A DNA stretch of 13,529 nucleotides from positions 1 through 13,529 of the forward strand of contig JAECRX010000059.1 of NCBI GenBank assembly GCA_016292335.1, read 5' to 3'. The notes beneath the pieces were generated by a model, which had not been told where the DNA came from, searched no databases, and was given only the letters and a program-made list of their open reading frames with translations. Both the position numbers and the translations under genes were made by a program. Of this stretch, positions 6,789 to 13,529 are shown piece after piece. Source of the stretch: Candidatus Sifarchaeum subterraneum (GTDB lineage: Archaea > Asgardarchaeota > Sifarchaeia > Sifarchaeales > Sifarchaeaceae). Numbering within the stretch: the stretch's first letter is position 1; each line of letters begins with the position of its first letter.

Positions 6789-7985
6789 TTAGGTCTTTTT
6801 TAGTATTTTTAATAATTCTCTAGAGAAATAATGAATTTCTTTACGAAGTTTTGATAATTCCTCTTTAATGGAACTTAGTTCAACTAAAATTTTCGACTCT
6901 TGAATTATAGGTTTTGGTAAATCGGGTTCTACTTGAGGTGGGGGAGGAGAAGGGTATGTTTGTACTTTCTCTGATGGAATAGTTTCTGTAGGTTGTTTAA
7001 CTTCTTCTTGAGTTTCTTCAGAAACAATTGAGAGAATTTCGCTAGGTTTAATTAAGGGAGTTTCTTCTATCTCATGTATTTTTTCAGATGTTTCAACAGC
7101 TGGAGGTGGAGTGGCTTCTTCTTCGGTATGAGTTAAGGGAGTAAGTTCTTCAGATGCTTCTTCCATCTCTCTTATCTCCTCTTTTTCGATCACCGTAATT
7201 TCTTCTTTTATAGTTTCTAATATTCCTTTTTCTACCTCTTCTTCCTCTATCTTTTTTACCTCTGTTACCTCAATTTCTTTTTCTTCCTCAACCTTCTCTT
7301 TATGAGTTTCTGTTAACCAATTAATGGTATTTAAAGCAAGTTTTTGGTTATCTTCTGTATTCAATCCAATGGAGTAATCGCTGAAGATTCTGTAAGAACC
7401 AATTACTACAATTTTCCCTGACCCATGTTCTGTACACGCTATGACAGGAGAATTTGGAGGAATTGCAGCCATATCTGAGAAAGCAACACCTTTTGCATTT
7501 TTAGAGGTCTCTAAAGAACAACCAGCAATGAATACCACTTGGGAAAGATCAGAAGTAATGGGATGTGATTCAAGATTCTGAATTAAAGGAAGAGTGTCCA
7601 TTTCAAGAAAGCAATGTTGATGGTCACTAACCTCATCATTTTTTACTTTAATTCCAAAATTTTCAATCAATTGATTAAAATTTGTACGCAATCCACGATC
7701 CCCAGAGGCATGTGATAAAAGAAGGATTCCCCCACCTTCTTCAACGTATTTTATGAGCTCATTTATTTCAGAAATTTTCAACTTGCTTCCATCTGGACAT
7801 GCAAAAATAATGACTTTACCATCTTTTATGCCTTCATAAGTAATCGGAAAGTCGTCATAGCTTTTAACTTTATACTTTCCCTTCTTTCTTAAAAGATCAC
7901 GAAAATTTTTGAGATTTTGATTCATTTTTCCCCGTTCATTTTGGGTTTCATCGAAGAGAATAGTAATTTTTTCTTCATTTGCCAT
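6789..7985 (-). CDS. GIFT-domain (IFT52-like) protein with coiled-coil tail
   Basis: Counting from the upstream GTG at 7997 (402 aa), residues 10-232 look like the GIFT domain shared by GldG-type proteins and eukaryotic IFT52. Features are the opening I-T-I-L-F-D-E-T, an I-T-Y-E segment, and I-N-E-L-I-K-Y-V-E-E-G-G-G-I-L-L-L. Then come T-N-F-N-Q-L-I-E-N-F-G-I-K-V-K-N-D-E-V and finally G-K-I-V-V-I-G-S-Y-R-I-F-S-D with N-W-L-T-E. Each resembles a segment I recall in IFT52. Residues 233-300 are Glu/Lys-rich and probably coiled coil; 300-360 are acidic with P-S-P-P-P-P; 363-402 form a second amphipathic helix. No signal peptide or membrane segment is seen. Eukaryotic IFT52 is a structural subunit of the IFT-B train; the archaeal role is unknown, and other class I amidotransferase-like folds remain possible. 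I prefer ATG 7985 because AGGA lies too close to the GTG. Confidence 0.78.
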   Translation of the reverse strand: MANEEKITILFDETQNERGKMNQNLKNFRDLLRKKGKYKVKSYDDFPITYEGIKDGKVIIFACPDGSKLKISEINELIKYVEEGGGILLLSHASGDRGLRTNFNQLIENFGIKVKNDEVSDHQHCFLEMDTLPLIQNLESHPITSDLSQVVFIAGCSLETSKNAKGVAFSDMAAIPPNSPVIACTEHGSGKIVVIGSYRIFSDYSIGLNTEDNQKLALNTINWLTETHKEKVEEEKEIEVTEVKKIEEEEVEKGILETIKEEITVIEKEEIREMEEASEELTPLTHTEEEATPPPAVETSEKIHEIEETPLIKPSEILSIVSEETQEEVKQPTETIPSEKVQTYPSPPPPQVEPDLPKPIIQESKILVELSSIKEELSKLRKEIHYFSRELLKILKKT

Positions 7986-7997
7986 TTTATGAGACAC

Positions 7998-8149
7998 TTC
8001 CTAATCGAAAATTCCACTAGGTTATTATTATTTCATTGTAATATTATTCATAACTTGAAGAAAAAATTTTCTCTATATTGATTTTTCCGAAAATATGAAT
8101 AACCGAATGTTATTTTTACTGAATAAGTGGAACTTTTTGGGAAAAAAAA
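7998..8149 (+). promoter_or_regulatory. Divergent promoter region, IFT52-like gene and ligase
   Basis: This AT-rich gap must hold both promoters. For the ligase a BRE/TATA-like CCGAAAATATGAATAA (8087-8102) would initiate near 8123, about 27 nt before the ATG; a weak GGGA lies 7 nt ahead of it. No comparably clear box was found for the minus strand. Confidence 0.35.
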
Positions 8150-9931
8150 ATGTCAGTGAAATTCTCAAAGTTAGTTGAAGTATATGAAAAAATTGAATCA
8201 ACGACAAAACGATTGGAAATGACTGATCTTCTAGTTTCCTTATTCAAAGATACTCCAACAGATCTCATTGATAAAGTGATTTTTCTGACAACTGGAAAAA
8301 TAGCTCCTGATTATGTTGCTGGATCAGAATTTGGTATCGCTGAAAAAATGGCCGTCAAAGCAGTAGCCAACGCCTTTGCCGTTCCCGCAGAAAAAGTAGA
8401 AGAAAATTTAAGAAAAACAGGGGATCTTGGGGATACTGTTGAAGAATTAGCGAGAGGAAAAAAGCAATTATCTCTGTTTCCTACACCTATAACAGTAGAA
8501 AATGTTTTTGAAACCTTAGTAAAAATAACTAAGGCCTCTGGAAAAGGATCAGTTGCCACAAAAACACGAATGTTATCTGGCCTTTTGCAAAATGCGACAC
8601 AAAAAGAAGCAAAATACCTTATGAGAATTGTCTTGGGAAAATTGAGACTAGGAATCGCAGCTGCGACAATAATTGATGCATTAGCAGTCGCATTCACCGG
8701 AGATAAAGAAAATAGAGCCATAATAGAAAGAGCATATAACATATGTAGTGATCTGGGAAGAGTGGGAAGAATTCTTGCTACAAAAGGATTAACTGGGTTA
8801 CAGGATGAAATTAAGGTTGAAATTGGCGTACCAATACGGATGATGATGGCACAGCGATTATCTTCATCAAATGAAATTTTAGAAAAATTGGGTGGAGGAT
8901 GTTCTGCTGAATACAAATTGGATGGAGAAAGATTTCAAGCACATATCGACAAGACGATCAATGAGATTAAAATGTACTCCAGGAGGCTCGAAGAAATTTC
9001 TAATCAATATCCTGACGCTATAGAACTGTTGCAAGAAGCTATAAAACCAGAAAAAGCGATTGTAGAAGGAGAATTGGTTGCAGTCGATCCTGATACTGGT
9101 GAACTTCACCCATTTCAAACATTAATGCATAGAAGACGAAAATACGCGATAAAAGAAGCCATGGAAAAGTATCCCGTATCACTATTTCTTTTTGATATGC
9201 TCTATTCTGACGGCCAAGATTTAACTAAGGCTAGTTATACAAAAAGAAGAAAAATGCTTCAAGAATCGGTTATTGAAGGGAATAAAATCAAACTTGTAGA
9301 AGCACAAATTGTTAACACAGCAGAATCTTTGGAACAATTCTTTGAAAGGTCAGTCGAAGAAGGCTGTGAGGGGGTTATTGTCAAATCAACAGGTGCAGAT
9401 GCTATATATCAGGCAGGTGCGAGAGGTTGGCTATGGATTAAATACAAAAGAGATTATCATAGTGAACTTGCCGATACGATAGATCTGGTCCCAATAGGTG
9501 CATTTACAGGAAGAGGAAGGCGTGCAAGAACGTATGGGGCATTACTGATGGCTTGCTATGACGATAAAAATGATAAATTTAAGACAGTTTGCAAATTGGG
9601 ATCTGGTTTTACTGATGAAGACTTAGAAAGGTTTCCTCATATTTTCAAAGAATTTCAGCTAAAACAAAAACCCAAGAATGTCGTTGTTGATAAGTTAATG
9701 GAAGCTGAAGTCTGGTTTGAACCAAAATTTGTAGTTGAAGTCCAAGGAGCTGAACTTACATTAAGTCCAGTGCACACATGTGGTAAAGATGCAATCCGAA
9801 AAGATTCTGGACTTGCTGTTAGGTTCCCAAGATTTGTTAAATGGCGTGATGACAAGAATCCAGAGCAAGCTACAACTGAAAAAGAATTAATTGAAATGTA
9901 TAACCGACAACTAAAAAAAATTGAAATATAA
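8150..9931 (+). CDS. lig: ATP-dependent DNA ligase (archaeal type)
   Basis: This is the replicative and repair DNA ligase that seals nicks in duplex DNA through enzyme-AMP and DNA-adenylate steps. The 593 aa match archaeal and DNA-ligase-I-like enzymes (about 550-610). An N-terminal helical DNA-binding domain (about 1-225) includes G-K-L-R-L-G-I-A and precedes the nucleotidyltransferase domain. That domain carries motif I, E-Y-K-L-D-G-E-R, with the AMP-accepting lysine at about 256. Motif III is F-L-F-D-M-L (about 346-351), motif IV E-G-V-I-V-K-S (from 407), and motif V W-I-K-Y-K-R-D-Y (K431, K433). The OB domain ends with motif VI-like R-F-P-R-F-V-K-W-R-D-D-K (from about 558). All key residues are present. 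It is the first gene of a probable three-gene operon, 12 bp ahead of the next frame, and divergent from the IFT52-like gene. Confidence 0.97.
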   Translation: MSVKFSKLVEVYEKIESTTKRLEMTDLLVSLFKDTPTDLIDKVIFLTTGKIAPDYVAGSEFGIAEKMAVKAVANAFAVPAEKVEENLRKTGDLGDTVEELARGKKQLSLFPTPITVENVFETLVKITKASGKGSVATKTRMLSGLLQNATQKEAKYLMRIVLGKLRLGIAAATIIDALAVAFTGDKENRAIIERAYNICSDLGRVGRILATKGLTGLQDEIKVEIGVPIRMMMAQRLSSSNEILEKLGGGCSAEYKLDGERFQAHIDKTINEIKMYSRRLEEISNQYPDAIELLQEAIKPEKAIVEGELVAVDPDTGELHPFQTLMHRRRKYAIKEAMEKYPVSLFLFDMLYSDGQDLTKASYTKRRKMLQESVIEGNKIKLVEAQIVNTAESLEQFFERSVEEGCEGVIVKSTGADAIYQAGARGWLWIKYKRDYHSELADTIDLVPIGAFTGRGRRARTYGALLMACYDDKNDKFKTVCKLGSGFTDEDLERFPHIFKEFQLKQKPKNVVVDKLMEAEVWFEPKFVVEVQGAELTLSPVHTCGKDAIRKDSGLAVRFPRFVKWRDDKNPEQATTEKELIEMYNRQLKKIEI

Positions 9932-9943
9932 AAGGGGTTTTCT

Positions 9944-10507
9944 ATGTTTTTGAAGAGGTGGATTTCTAGGTTTTGGAATAAATTGACTAAAAAAAGGAAA
10001 AAGGCTGCTCCATTAAAAGAAGAAGAGGAAATAAAATTTCCGCCCCCTGAAGAATACAAAGACACAAAAGTAAGACGAAAAGTAGAAGAAACCCTCCTAG
10101 AAATAGGACGAAGAGAGATGACAAAAATAGGAGATAACTTAAAAGAGACCCATGAATTTCTAATAACAACTCAAATGTTAATGGCTTGGGGGTCCATGGA
10201 AGATATAATTGGAAAGATAAATAATATTTTGCAATTGTATTTGAATAATCCAGATTATGGGTACACTAGGTGGTTTGACATTCCACAAATTGAAGGAGAA
10301 ATGGCCAATTTATCATTAATTCAATCATTAGACGTTTCAATTTACAACGACATGAACGAATTAGAACTTTTTTCAGAAAAGTTTTTGGAACAAATCTCAA
10401 ATCAAGAATTTGAAGAAATTGTGATAGAATTAAATGAATTAAATGAGCGCGTAGATAAATTATCATCATCTTTAGAGCAACGAAGAATGTTGATTGCAAG
10501 GTATTAA
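9944..10507 (+). CDS. Coiled-coil protein of unknown function
   Basis: I do not recognise this 187-aa protein. It starts with a short basic amphipathic stretch rich in Trp, Arg and Lys (F-L-K-R-W-I-S-R-F-W-N-K), followed by E-E-E-E and a P-P-P-E-E-Y linker. The remainder is almost all helix-forming: about 45-90 and 140-187 have heptad-like hydrophobic spacing, the latter ending E-L-N-E-R-V-D-K-L. The basic N-terminus could bind membrane or nucleic acid. There is no signal peptide, cysteine cluster or catalytic motif. It is surely translated: AAGGGG (9932-9937) lies 6 nt before the ATG, 12 bp after the ligase stop, and the gene for the PIN protein follows after 32 bp. A link with ligase function is suggested only by this operon. 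Confidence 0.8.
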   Translation: MFLKRWISRFWNKLTKKRKKAAPLKEEEEIKFPPPEEYKDTKVRRKVEETLLEIGRREMTKIGDNLKETHEFLITTQMLMAWGSMEDIIGKINNILQLYLNNPDYGYTRWFDIPQIEGEMANLSLIQSLDVSIYNDMNELELFSEKFLEQISNQEFEEIVIELNELNERVDKLSSSLEQRRMLIARY

Positions 10508-10539
10508 AAGTTACCAGGTTAACTCAGGCGAAATCTAAG

Positions 10540-12387
10540 ATGAGTCGGAATGAAAAAGGTGATGGATTGAAGAAGAATTTTGTAATCGATACAAACTTTT
10601 TTATCTCAGTCTGTTCTCGTGAACCTACTAGATTTATCCCAATCAGCAATAGCTGCAAGAATCAAGGTTTTCATCTTTTTACGACAGATTTCTGCATGAA
10701 TGAACTTAATTGGTATATAAAAAGAACTATAAAAGATCATATCGAAGTAATTTCTGTCGATAGAAAAGAACTCGATTTGTTTTCGGATTTTCTGGATCAA
10801 GCATTAAGATCAATTCCTCAGAAACCGGATTTATCTCTGATATTAGCTGCAAAAACTGTTAGTAACGCGACTATTGTTTCAAGTGATTATAAATTAATAG
10901 AAACCATAAATACGATTGAGTCTAATGAGCTTGACGGAATTGTAAGTAGCGTTTTTTTGCTGGAATTGCAAGAACTTGAGTCTGGTATACTAAAGAGAGA
11001 AATCAAAAGAATTCGTGATCTAGTGTACGAAGATGAAGTTAGATACTCAATTCAAAGAGAAAAGGAATATGATCCTCTCTTAAGAATCAAGCTCATAGAG
11101 GACCAATCTTTAAAGGTTATTAAGTCCCTTTCTTCCACCTCTAAATTGATTGAAATTAAAGAGGATAAAACAATTAATTTGGCGGAAGGAAAATTTCTTG
11201 TAGATTTTGTTGTTGAAAATCTAAGAAAGCATATTCCACGGTTCTTTCAAGATTTGAAACTTGAAAGATATGATGAACTACTTCGCGAACTTGAAGATAT
11301 TTTAAATGAACTAAATAGTCAACTTATTTTACTTAATCTATCAATCGATCAAAAAGCCTACCAGATTTTAATTGATGAAATAAGTCAAGATATGGTATTT
11401 ATTTTCTATTTAATGGCTATTGCTTATCTGTATAAAGGTGAACTGGAAGATATTAACAAAGCGGCAAAATCGATTGATAAATCGATCACTCTGCTGTTGC
11501 TTTCTCCACAAGCAAGCAAAGAATTAAAGGTTCTTGTACACTTAATTCGTATAATTCTTCTTTTGTTAACGGCAGAATTTGAAAAAGCAGAGCTTTATTT
11601 CAGTTTATTTCAAGGTAAACTTCAGGAATGGGGATTCAAGGAAGAATTAAATTCCTCTGAAGGCGTTTATATTTCACTTGTCGCCTTGCGGGATTATGAA
11701 TATAAAATTGATTATAAACTTCTCGAAAATCCGACTACGATCACTATTTTTTTAATCGATTTTGCCAACACCTTTTTCTCCACAGGTCAACATGAAAATT
11801 CTTGGAAAATTTTTGATCAAGCGCTTAATATAGCAAAAAGCCATGCCCTAAAAGATTTGATTTATTTCATCTTGCAAAAAATGTTACTAATCTATTTTCT
11901 TAACGAAAAGCGTTTCTCTGGCTACAAAAGCAAGATTAAAGATATCAAAGAATTCTTCAAGAAAAAGAAGTGGAGTGTCAGAAATATTAACAAAATAATA
12001 AACGAAGTGGAAGGAAAAAGACGTAATTTAAGAATGTATCTTACGGGTGGCAAAAGAATTTCTATCCCAAAATTACACATCCACTTGCATGATTGGATGG
12101 ACGTTTTAAAAAGATCAGTAGTTAAGGAGAAAGACTTGCTAATCTGTAGAAATTGGCGTGCCTCTTGTAATGTTGGAATACTTGCTAAACATGGAATCAT
12201 TCCTGAAATTGTGGGGCACGGGGACAAAATAAAACTCCGGAAAGGGTCTTGTTTAGTTGAACTTCCTCAAAAAGATCTCGAAAAACAAATTTCATTGTTA
12301 ATAATTCCTCATCCTAACTCGGAAGTTTTGTACCGAGGAGGACAAGGATTCCAGTGTTTGCAAATGGATATTCCAAAACTTGATTAA
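10540..12387 (+). CDS. PIN-domain ribonuclease-like protein, helical repeats
   Basis: This 615-aa protein begins with a PIN domain (about 12-140). The metal-binding acidic residues are all in place: D17 in V-I-D-T-N, E54 in M-N-E-L, D96 in P-D-L-S-L-I-L-A-A, and D115 in V-S-S-D-Y-K-L. PIN domains are usually Mg/Mn-dependent endoribonucleases, so cleavage of RNA is likely. Residues about 150-500 are helical, with TPR-like pairs (T-G-Q-H-E-N-S-W-K-I-F-D-Q-A). The last 110 residues are strand-rich (H-I-H-L-H-D-W, R-N-W-R-A-S-C-N-V-G, G-D-K-I-K-L-R-K-G-S) and match no family I know. No antitoxin gene adjoins it, and its size argues against a simple VapC toxin. The ATG has only a weak ribosome site; a TTG at 10567 follows a GGTGAT and is an alternative. 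It probably forms an operon with ligase. Confidence 0.85.
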   Translation: MSRNEKGDGLKKNFVIDTNFFISVCSREPTRFIPISNSCKNQGFHLFTTDFCMNELNWYIKRTIKDHIEVISVDRKELDLFSDFLDQALRSIPQKPDLSLILAAKTVSNATIVSSDYKLIETINTIESNELDGIVSSVFLLELQELESGILKREIKRIRDLVYEDEVRYSIQREKEYDPLLRIKLIEDQSLKVIKSLSSTSKLIEIKEDKTINLAEGKFLVDFVVENLRKHIPRFFQDLKLERYDELLRELEDILNELNSQLILLNLSIDQKAYQILIDEISQDMVFIFYLMAIAYLYKGELEDINKAAKSIDKSITLLLLSPQASKELKVLVHLIRIILLLLTAEFEKAELYFSLFQGKLQEWGFKEELNSSEGVYISLVALRDYEYKIDYKLLENPTTITIFLIDFANTFFSTGQHENSWKIFDQALNIAKSHALKDLIYFILQKMLLIYFLNEKRFSGYKSKIKDIKEFFKKKKWSVRNINKIINEVEGKRRNLRMYLTGGKRISIPKLHIHLHDWMDVLKRSVVKEKDLLICRNWRASCNVGILAKHGIIPEIVGHGDKIKLRKGSCLVELPQKDLEKQISLLIIPHPNSEVLYRGGQGFQCLQMDIPKLD

Positions 12388-12519
12388 CAAAGTGAACTAA
12401 TCACCAACAACGCAGCGGGTCTTCTCGCGGTATCTTATAAACTATTTGATATCACCTCAGAAGCCCTCTTTACTTCAAAGAAGATTAAACCAAGTTTTGT
12501 TGCCCTGCGCCATAAATGA
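12388..12519 (+). other. In-frame continuation beyond the PIN gene stop
   Basis: After the TAA at 12385 the same frame stays open for 43 codons to a TGA at 12517. It reads like protein (N-N-A-A-G-L-L-A-V-S-Y-K-L-F-D-I-T-S-E-A-L-F) and is less AT-rich than the surrounding gap. It could be a C-terminus cut off by a recent stop mutation, a relic of another gene, or chance. A weak RNA stem (12415-12428) also lies here. The rest of 12520-12679 holds no gene. Confidence 0.25.
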
Positions 12520-12620
12520 AAAAGCGATAAAACGAAATTTAATGATCTGAATTTTTTCCTTTTCCTATAGAAGAAATGAAGAAGACATTAAAATGAAAGG
12601 GATAATAAGCTACCTAACAA

Positions 12621-12645
12621 ATAGAAAAAGAGTAAAAAAATGAAT
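12621..12645 (-). terminator. U-rich terminator of gcvH
   Basis: On the minus strand, about 35-55 nt past the gcvH stop, the transcript would carry T7 (12634-12640) and T5 (12625-12629) with other pyrimidines. This is typical of archaeal U-tract termination. A T-rich stretch directly after the stop (12661-12675) may add to it. Confidence 0.42.
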
Positions 12646-12679
12646 GAAGAAATTAGAAATTACTTAAAAAGAAAGAAGA

Positions 12680-13093
12680 TCATGCCTCTTCTATTTGTTC
12701 TCTCAAGAAGTCAGCGTAATCCTCTGCACTCATAAGGTTTTCTAAATCTCCATCTAAGTTTGATGCCTCTATAAGAATCATCCATCCTTCCTTGTAGGGG
12801 GATTGGTTAACTAATTCAGGGTTATTTACAACTTCTCCATTGCTTTCGACTACTGTGCCAGAAACCGGACTGAATAAATCAGCAAGAGCTTTTACAGACT
12901 CGATGGATCCGAAAAGATCCATGTGGGTGACTTCAGCTCCTTCATCAGGAAATTCTACAAAAGCGATTTCTTGAAGAGAATCCTGGGCAAAGTCAGTAAT
13001 TCCAACTCTTACAAGTCCATTTTCTACTTTGGCCCATGAATGCTCATTGGTATAGTAAAGATCTTCAGGAACTTCGTATTCATTTACTTTCAT
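12680..13093 (-). CDS. gcvH: Glycine cleavage system H protein
   Basis: This is the lipoyl-carrier protein of the glycine cleavage complex. It shuttles the aminomethyl group from glycine decarboxylase (P) to the aminomethyltransferase (T), or works in reverse for glycine synthesis. The protein is 137 aa from this ATG, the usual length. The lipoylated lysine is K68 in G-S-I-E-S-V-K-A. Other family features are Y-T-x-E-H-S-W, V-G-I-T-D-F-A-Q, F-V-E-F-P-D-E-G, S-P-V-S-G-x-V-V-E-S-N and P-Y-x-E-G-W-M. The frame extends four codons to ATG 13105, but a perfect GGTGAT precedes ATG 13093. P and T protein genes and a lipoate ligase are not in the window. The gene stands alone with its own TATA box and terminator. 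H proteins can also serve as lipoyl donors to other complexes. Confidence 0.96.
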   Translation of the reverse strand: MKVNEYEVPEDLYYTNEHSWAKVENGLVRVGITDFAQDSLQEIAFVEFPDEGAEVTHMDLFGSIESVKALADLFSPVSGTVVESNGEVVNNPELVNQSPYKEGWMILIEASNLDGDLENLMSAEDYADFLREQIEEA

Positions 13094-13097
13094 TTCA

Positions 13098-13103
13098 ATC
13101 ACC
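13098..13103 (-). promoter_or_regulatory. Ribosome binding site GGTGAT deciding the gcvH start
   Basis: GGTGAT on the minus strand is complementary to the conserved archaeal 16S 3' end and lies 4 nt before ATG 13093. It overlaps the codons after the longer start at 13105, which lacks a site. Confidence 0.65.
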
Positions 13104-13131
13104 ATTTTCGTTTTTTTCAGGTATTTTGGCC

Positions 13132-13146
13132 TTTTTTATAATAAAA
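13132..13146 (-). promoter_or_regulatory. TATA box of gcvH
   Basis: On the minus strand TTTTATTATAAAAAA is centred near 13139. Initiation about 26 bp downstream would be near 13113, giving a 20-nt leader with the GGTGAT site. Confidence 0.5.
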
Positions 13147-13155
13147 CAGATTGTC

Positions 13156-13183
13156 AATCCTTTTTAAATATGGCAAAAGGATT
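13156..13183. repeat. 9-bp inverted repeat upstream of gcvH promoter
   Basis: AATCCTTTT (13156-13164) and AAAAGGATT (13175-13183) form a perfect inverted repeat around a 10-bp spacer. It sits directly upstream of the gcvH TATA box, where an archaeal activator or repressor could bind as a dimer. Confidence 0.45.
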
Positions 13184-13529
13184 CATTATTTCTGAATTTT
13201 TTGTTCAGATCTGTTCCAAAAGTTGTTTTAAAACTTTTTGATCTGAAAGCTTAGTAACATGTTTATGACATTTCTTGTCCCATGCGAGTCATCCGAGAAC
13301 CACCTTAAGCATCGGACTCTCATTGATGGTTCGTCTCATGTACAAGAACGTATTACGAATGATATACTCGCAGTATTCCATCATTTCATAATTCTTTTTT
13401 TGTTTTTAATTCAAACTAAAATTGATAAACAACATGAAAACAATGAGAGAGTCAACATTCTCCTATTCCAGAATTTTAATTCGGACGGGATTGGCAAATT
13501 CTTGAAGAAAATCCCCTAAAAAATCCATG
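13184..13529. other. Right-edge stretch without a confident gene
   Basis: This is about 345 bp to the window end. A plus frame (13259-13519, 86 codons) has no ribosome site and an unconvincing, low-complexity translation. On the minus strand 13205-13384 gives a 60-codon frame broken by one TGA (13289-13291), reading K-K-C-H-K-H-V-T-K-L-S-D-Q-K-V-L-K-Q-L-L-E-Q-I after it. This may be a relic of a lost gene. No tRNA or other RNA was recognised. Confidence 0.4.

Noticed and set aside
6571..6792. Plus-strand 73-codon frame taken as a gene
   Set aside because: It starts at a TTG inside the IS630 motif just after a stop codon; it is the end of a broken transposase.
8311..8916. Minus-strand 201-codon frame inside the ligase gene
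   Set aside because: The ligase frame has every motif; this frame is its shadow.
9655..10065. Minus-strand frame across the ligase/coiled-coil junction
   Set aside because: It is a low-complexity Phe/Ser/Leu translation antisense to two supported genes.
10540..12387. PIN protein as toxin of a VapBC pair
   Set aside because: It is about four times the length of VapC and has no small antitoxin gene next to it.
12641..12736. Small plus frame starting MNEEIRNYLK
   Set aside because: Most of it is antisense to the gcvH end, and no ribosome site or homology is apparent.
13259..13519. 86-codon plus frame at the right edge
   Set aside because: It has no ribosome site, a Phe/Leu/Ile run and AT-driven composition; I could not support it as a gene.
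1..13529. CRISPR array, tRNA or rRNA genes
   Set aside because: I saw no regularly spaced direct repeats outside the TPR coding repeats and no cloverleaf or rRNA-like stretch.

Overview
The window is low-GC (roughly one third G+C by eye) and reads as archaeal chromosome. The evidence is an archaeal/eukaryal-type ATP-dependent DNA ligase, TATA-box-like elements 20-30 bp ahead of likely transcription starts, Shine-Dalgarno sites matching the archaeal anti-SD (GGTGAT, GAGGT), U-rich gene ends, and no bacterial -35/-10 promoters. A protein whose N-terminal half resembles the GIFT domain of eukaryotic IFT52, TPR and PIN-plus-helical proteins, and proline-rich membrane protein sequence together suggest an Asgard archaeon. 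That placement is an inference; no rRNA or tRNA gene is present to confirm it.

Layout from left to right. (1) The 3' part of a large TPR protein gene (+), cut by the window edge. (2) A UPF0235/DUF167 gene (+) whose end overlaps a convergent gene for an HdrD/GlpC-type iron-sulfur protein (-). (3) A doubtful 80-codon frame (+), then a TATA-driven gene for a proline-rich membrane protein with a PH-like domain (+). (4) Two minus-strand genes, a MoaA-type radical SAM enzyme and a GT2 glycosyltransferase. (5) About 700 bp without an intact gene, holding a decayed IS630-family transposase. (6) A divergent pair: the GIFT/IFT52-like protein (-) and DNA ligase (+). The ligase gene is followed closely by a coiled-coil protein of unknown function and a PIN-domain protein with a long helical region and an unassigned C-terminal domain. 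These three probably form one operon. (7) Glycine cleavage H protein (-), with a clear TATA box, a perfect GGTGAT ribosome site and a 9-bp inverted repeat upstream. (8) About 420 bp at the right edge without a confident gene.

Most genes are single units with mixed orientations, so no large pathway cluster is visible. The metabolic genes (MoaA, the Fe-S oxidoreductase subunit, GcvH) presumably work with partners elsewhere. The less ordinary content is the IFT52-like protein, the ligase/coiled-coil/PIN operon, the PH-like domain interrupted by a membrane hairpin, and the TPR super-repeat of variable unit number. Several start codons were moved downstream of the longest possible start because a good ribosome site points to an internal ATG.
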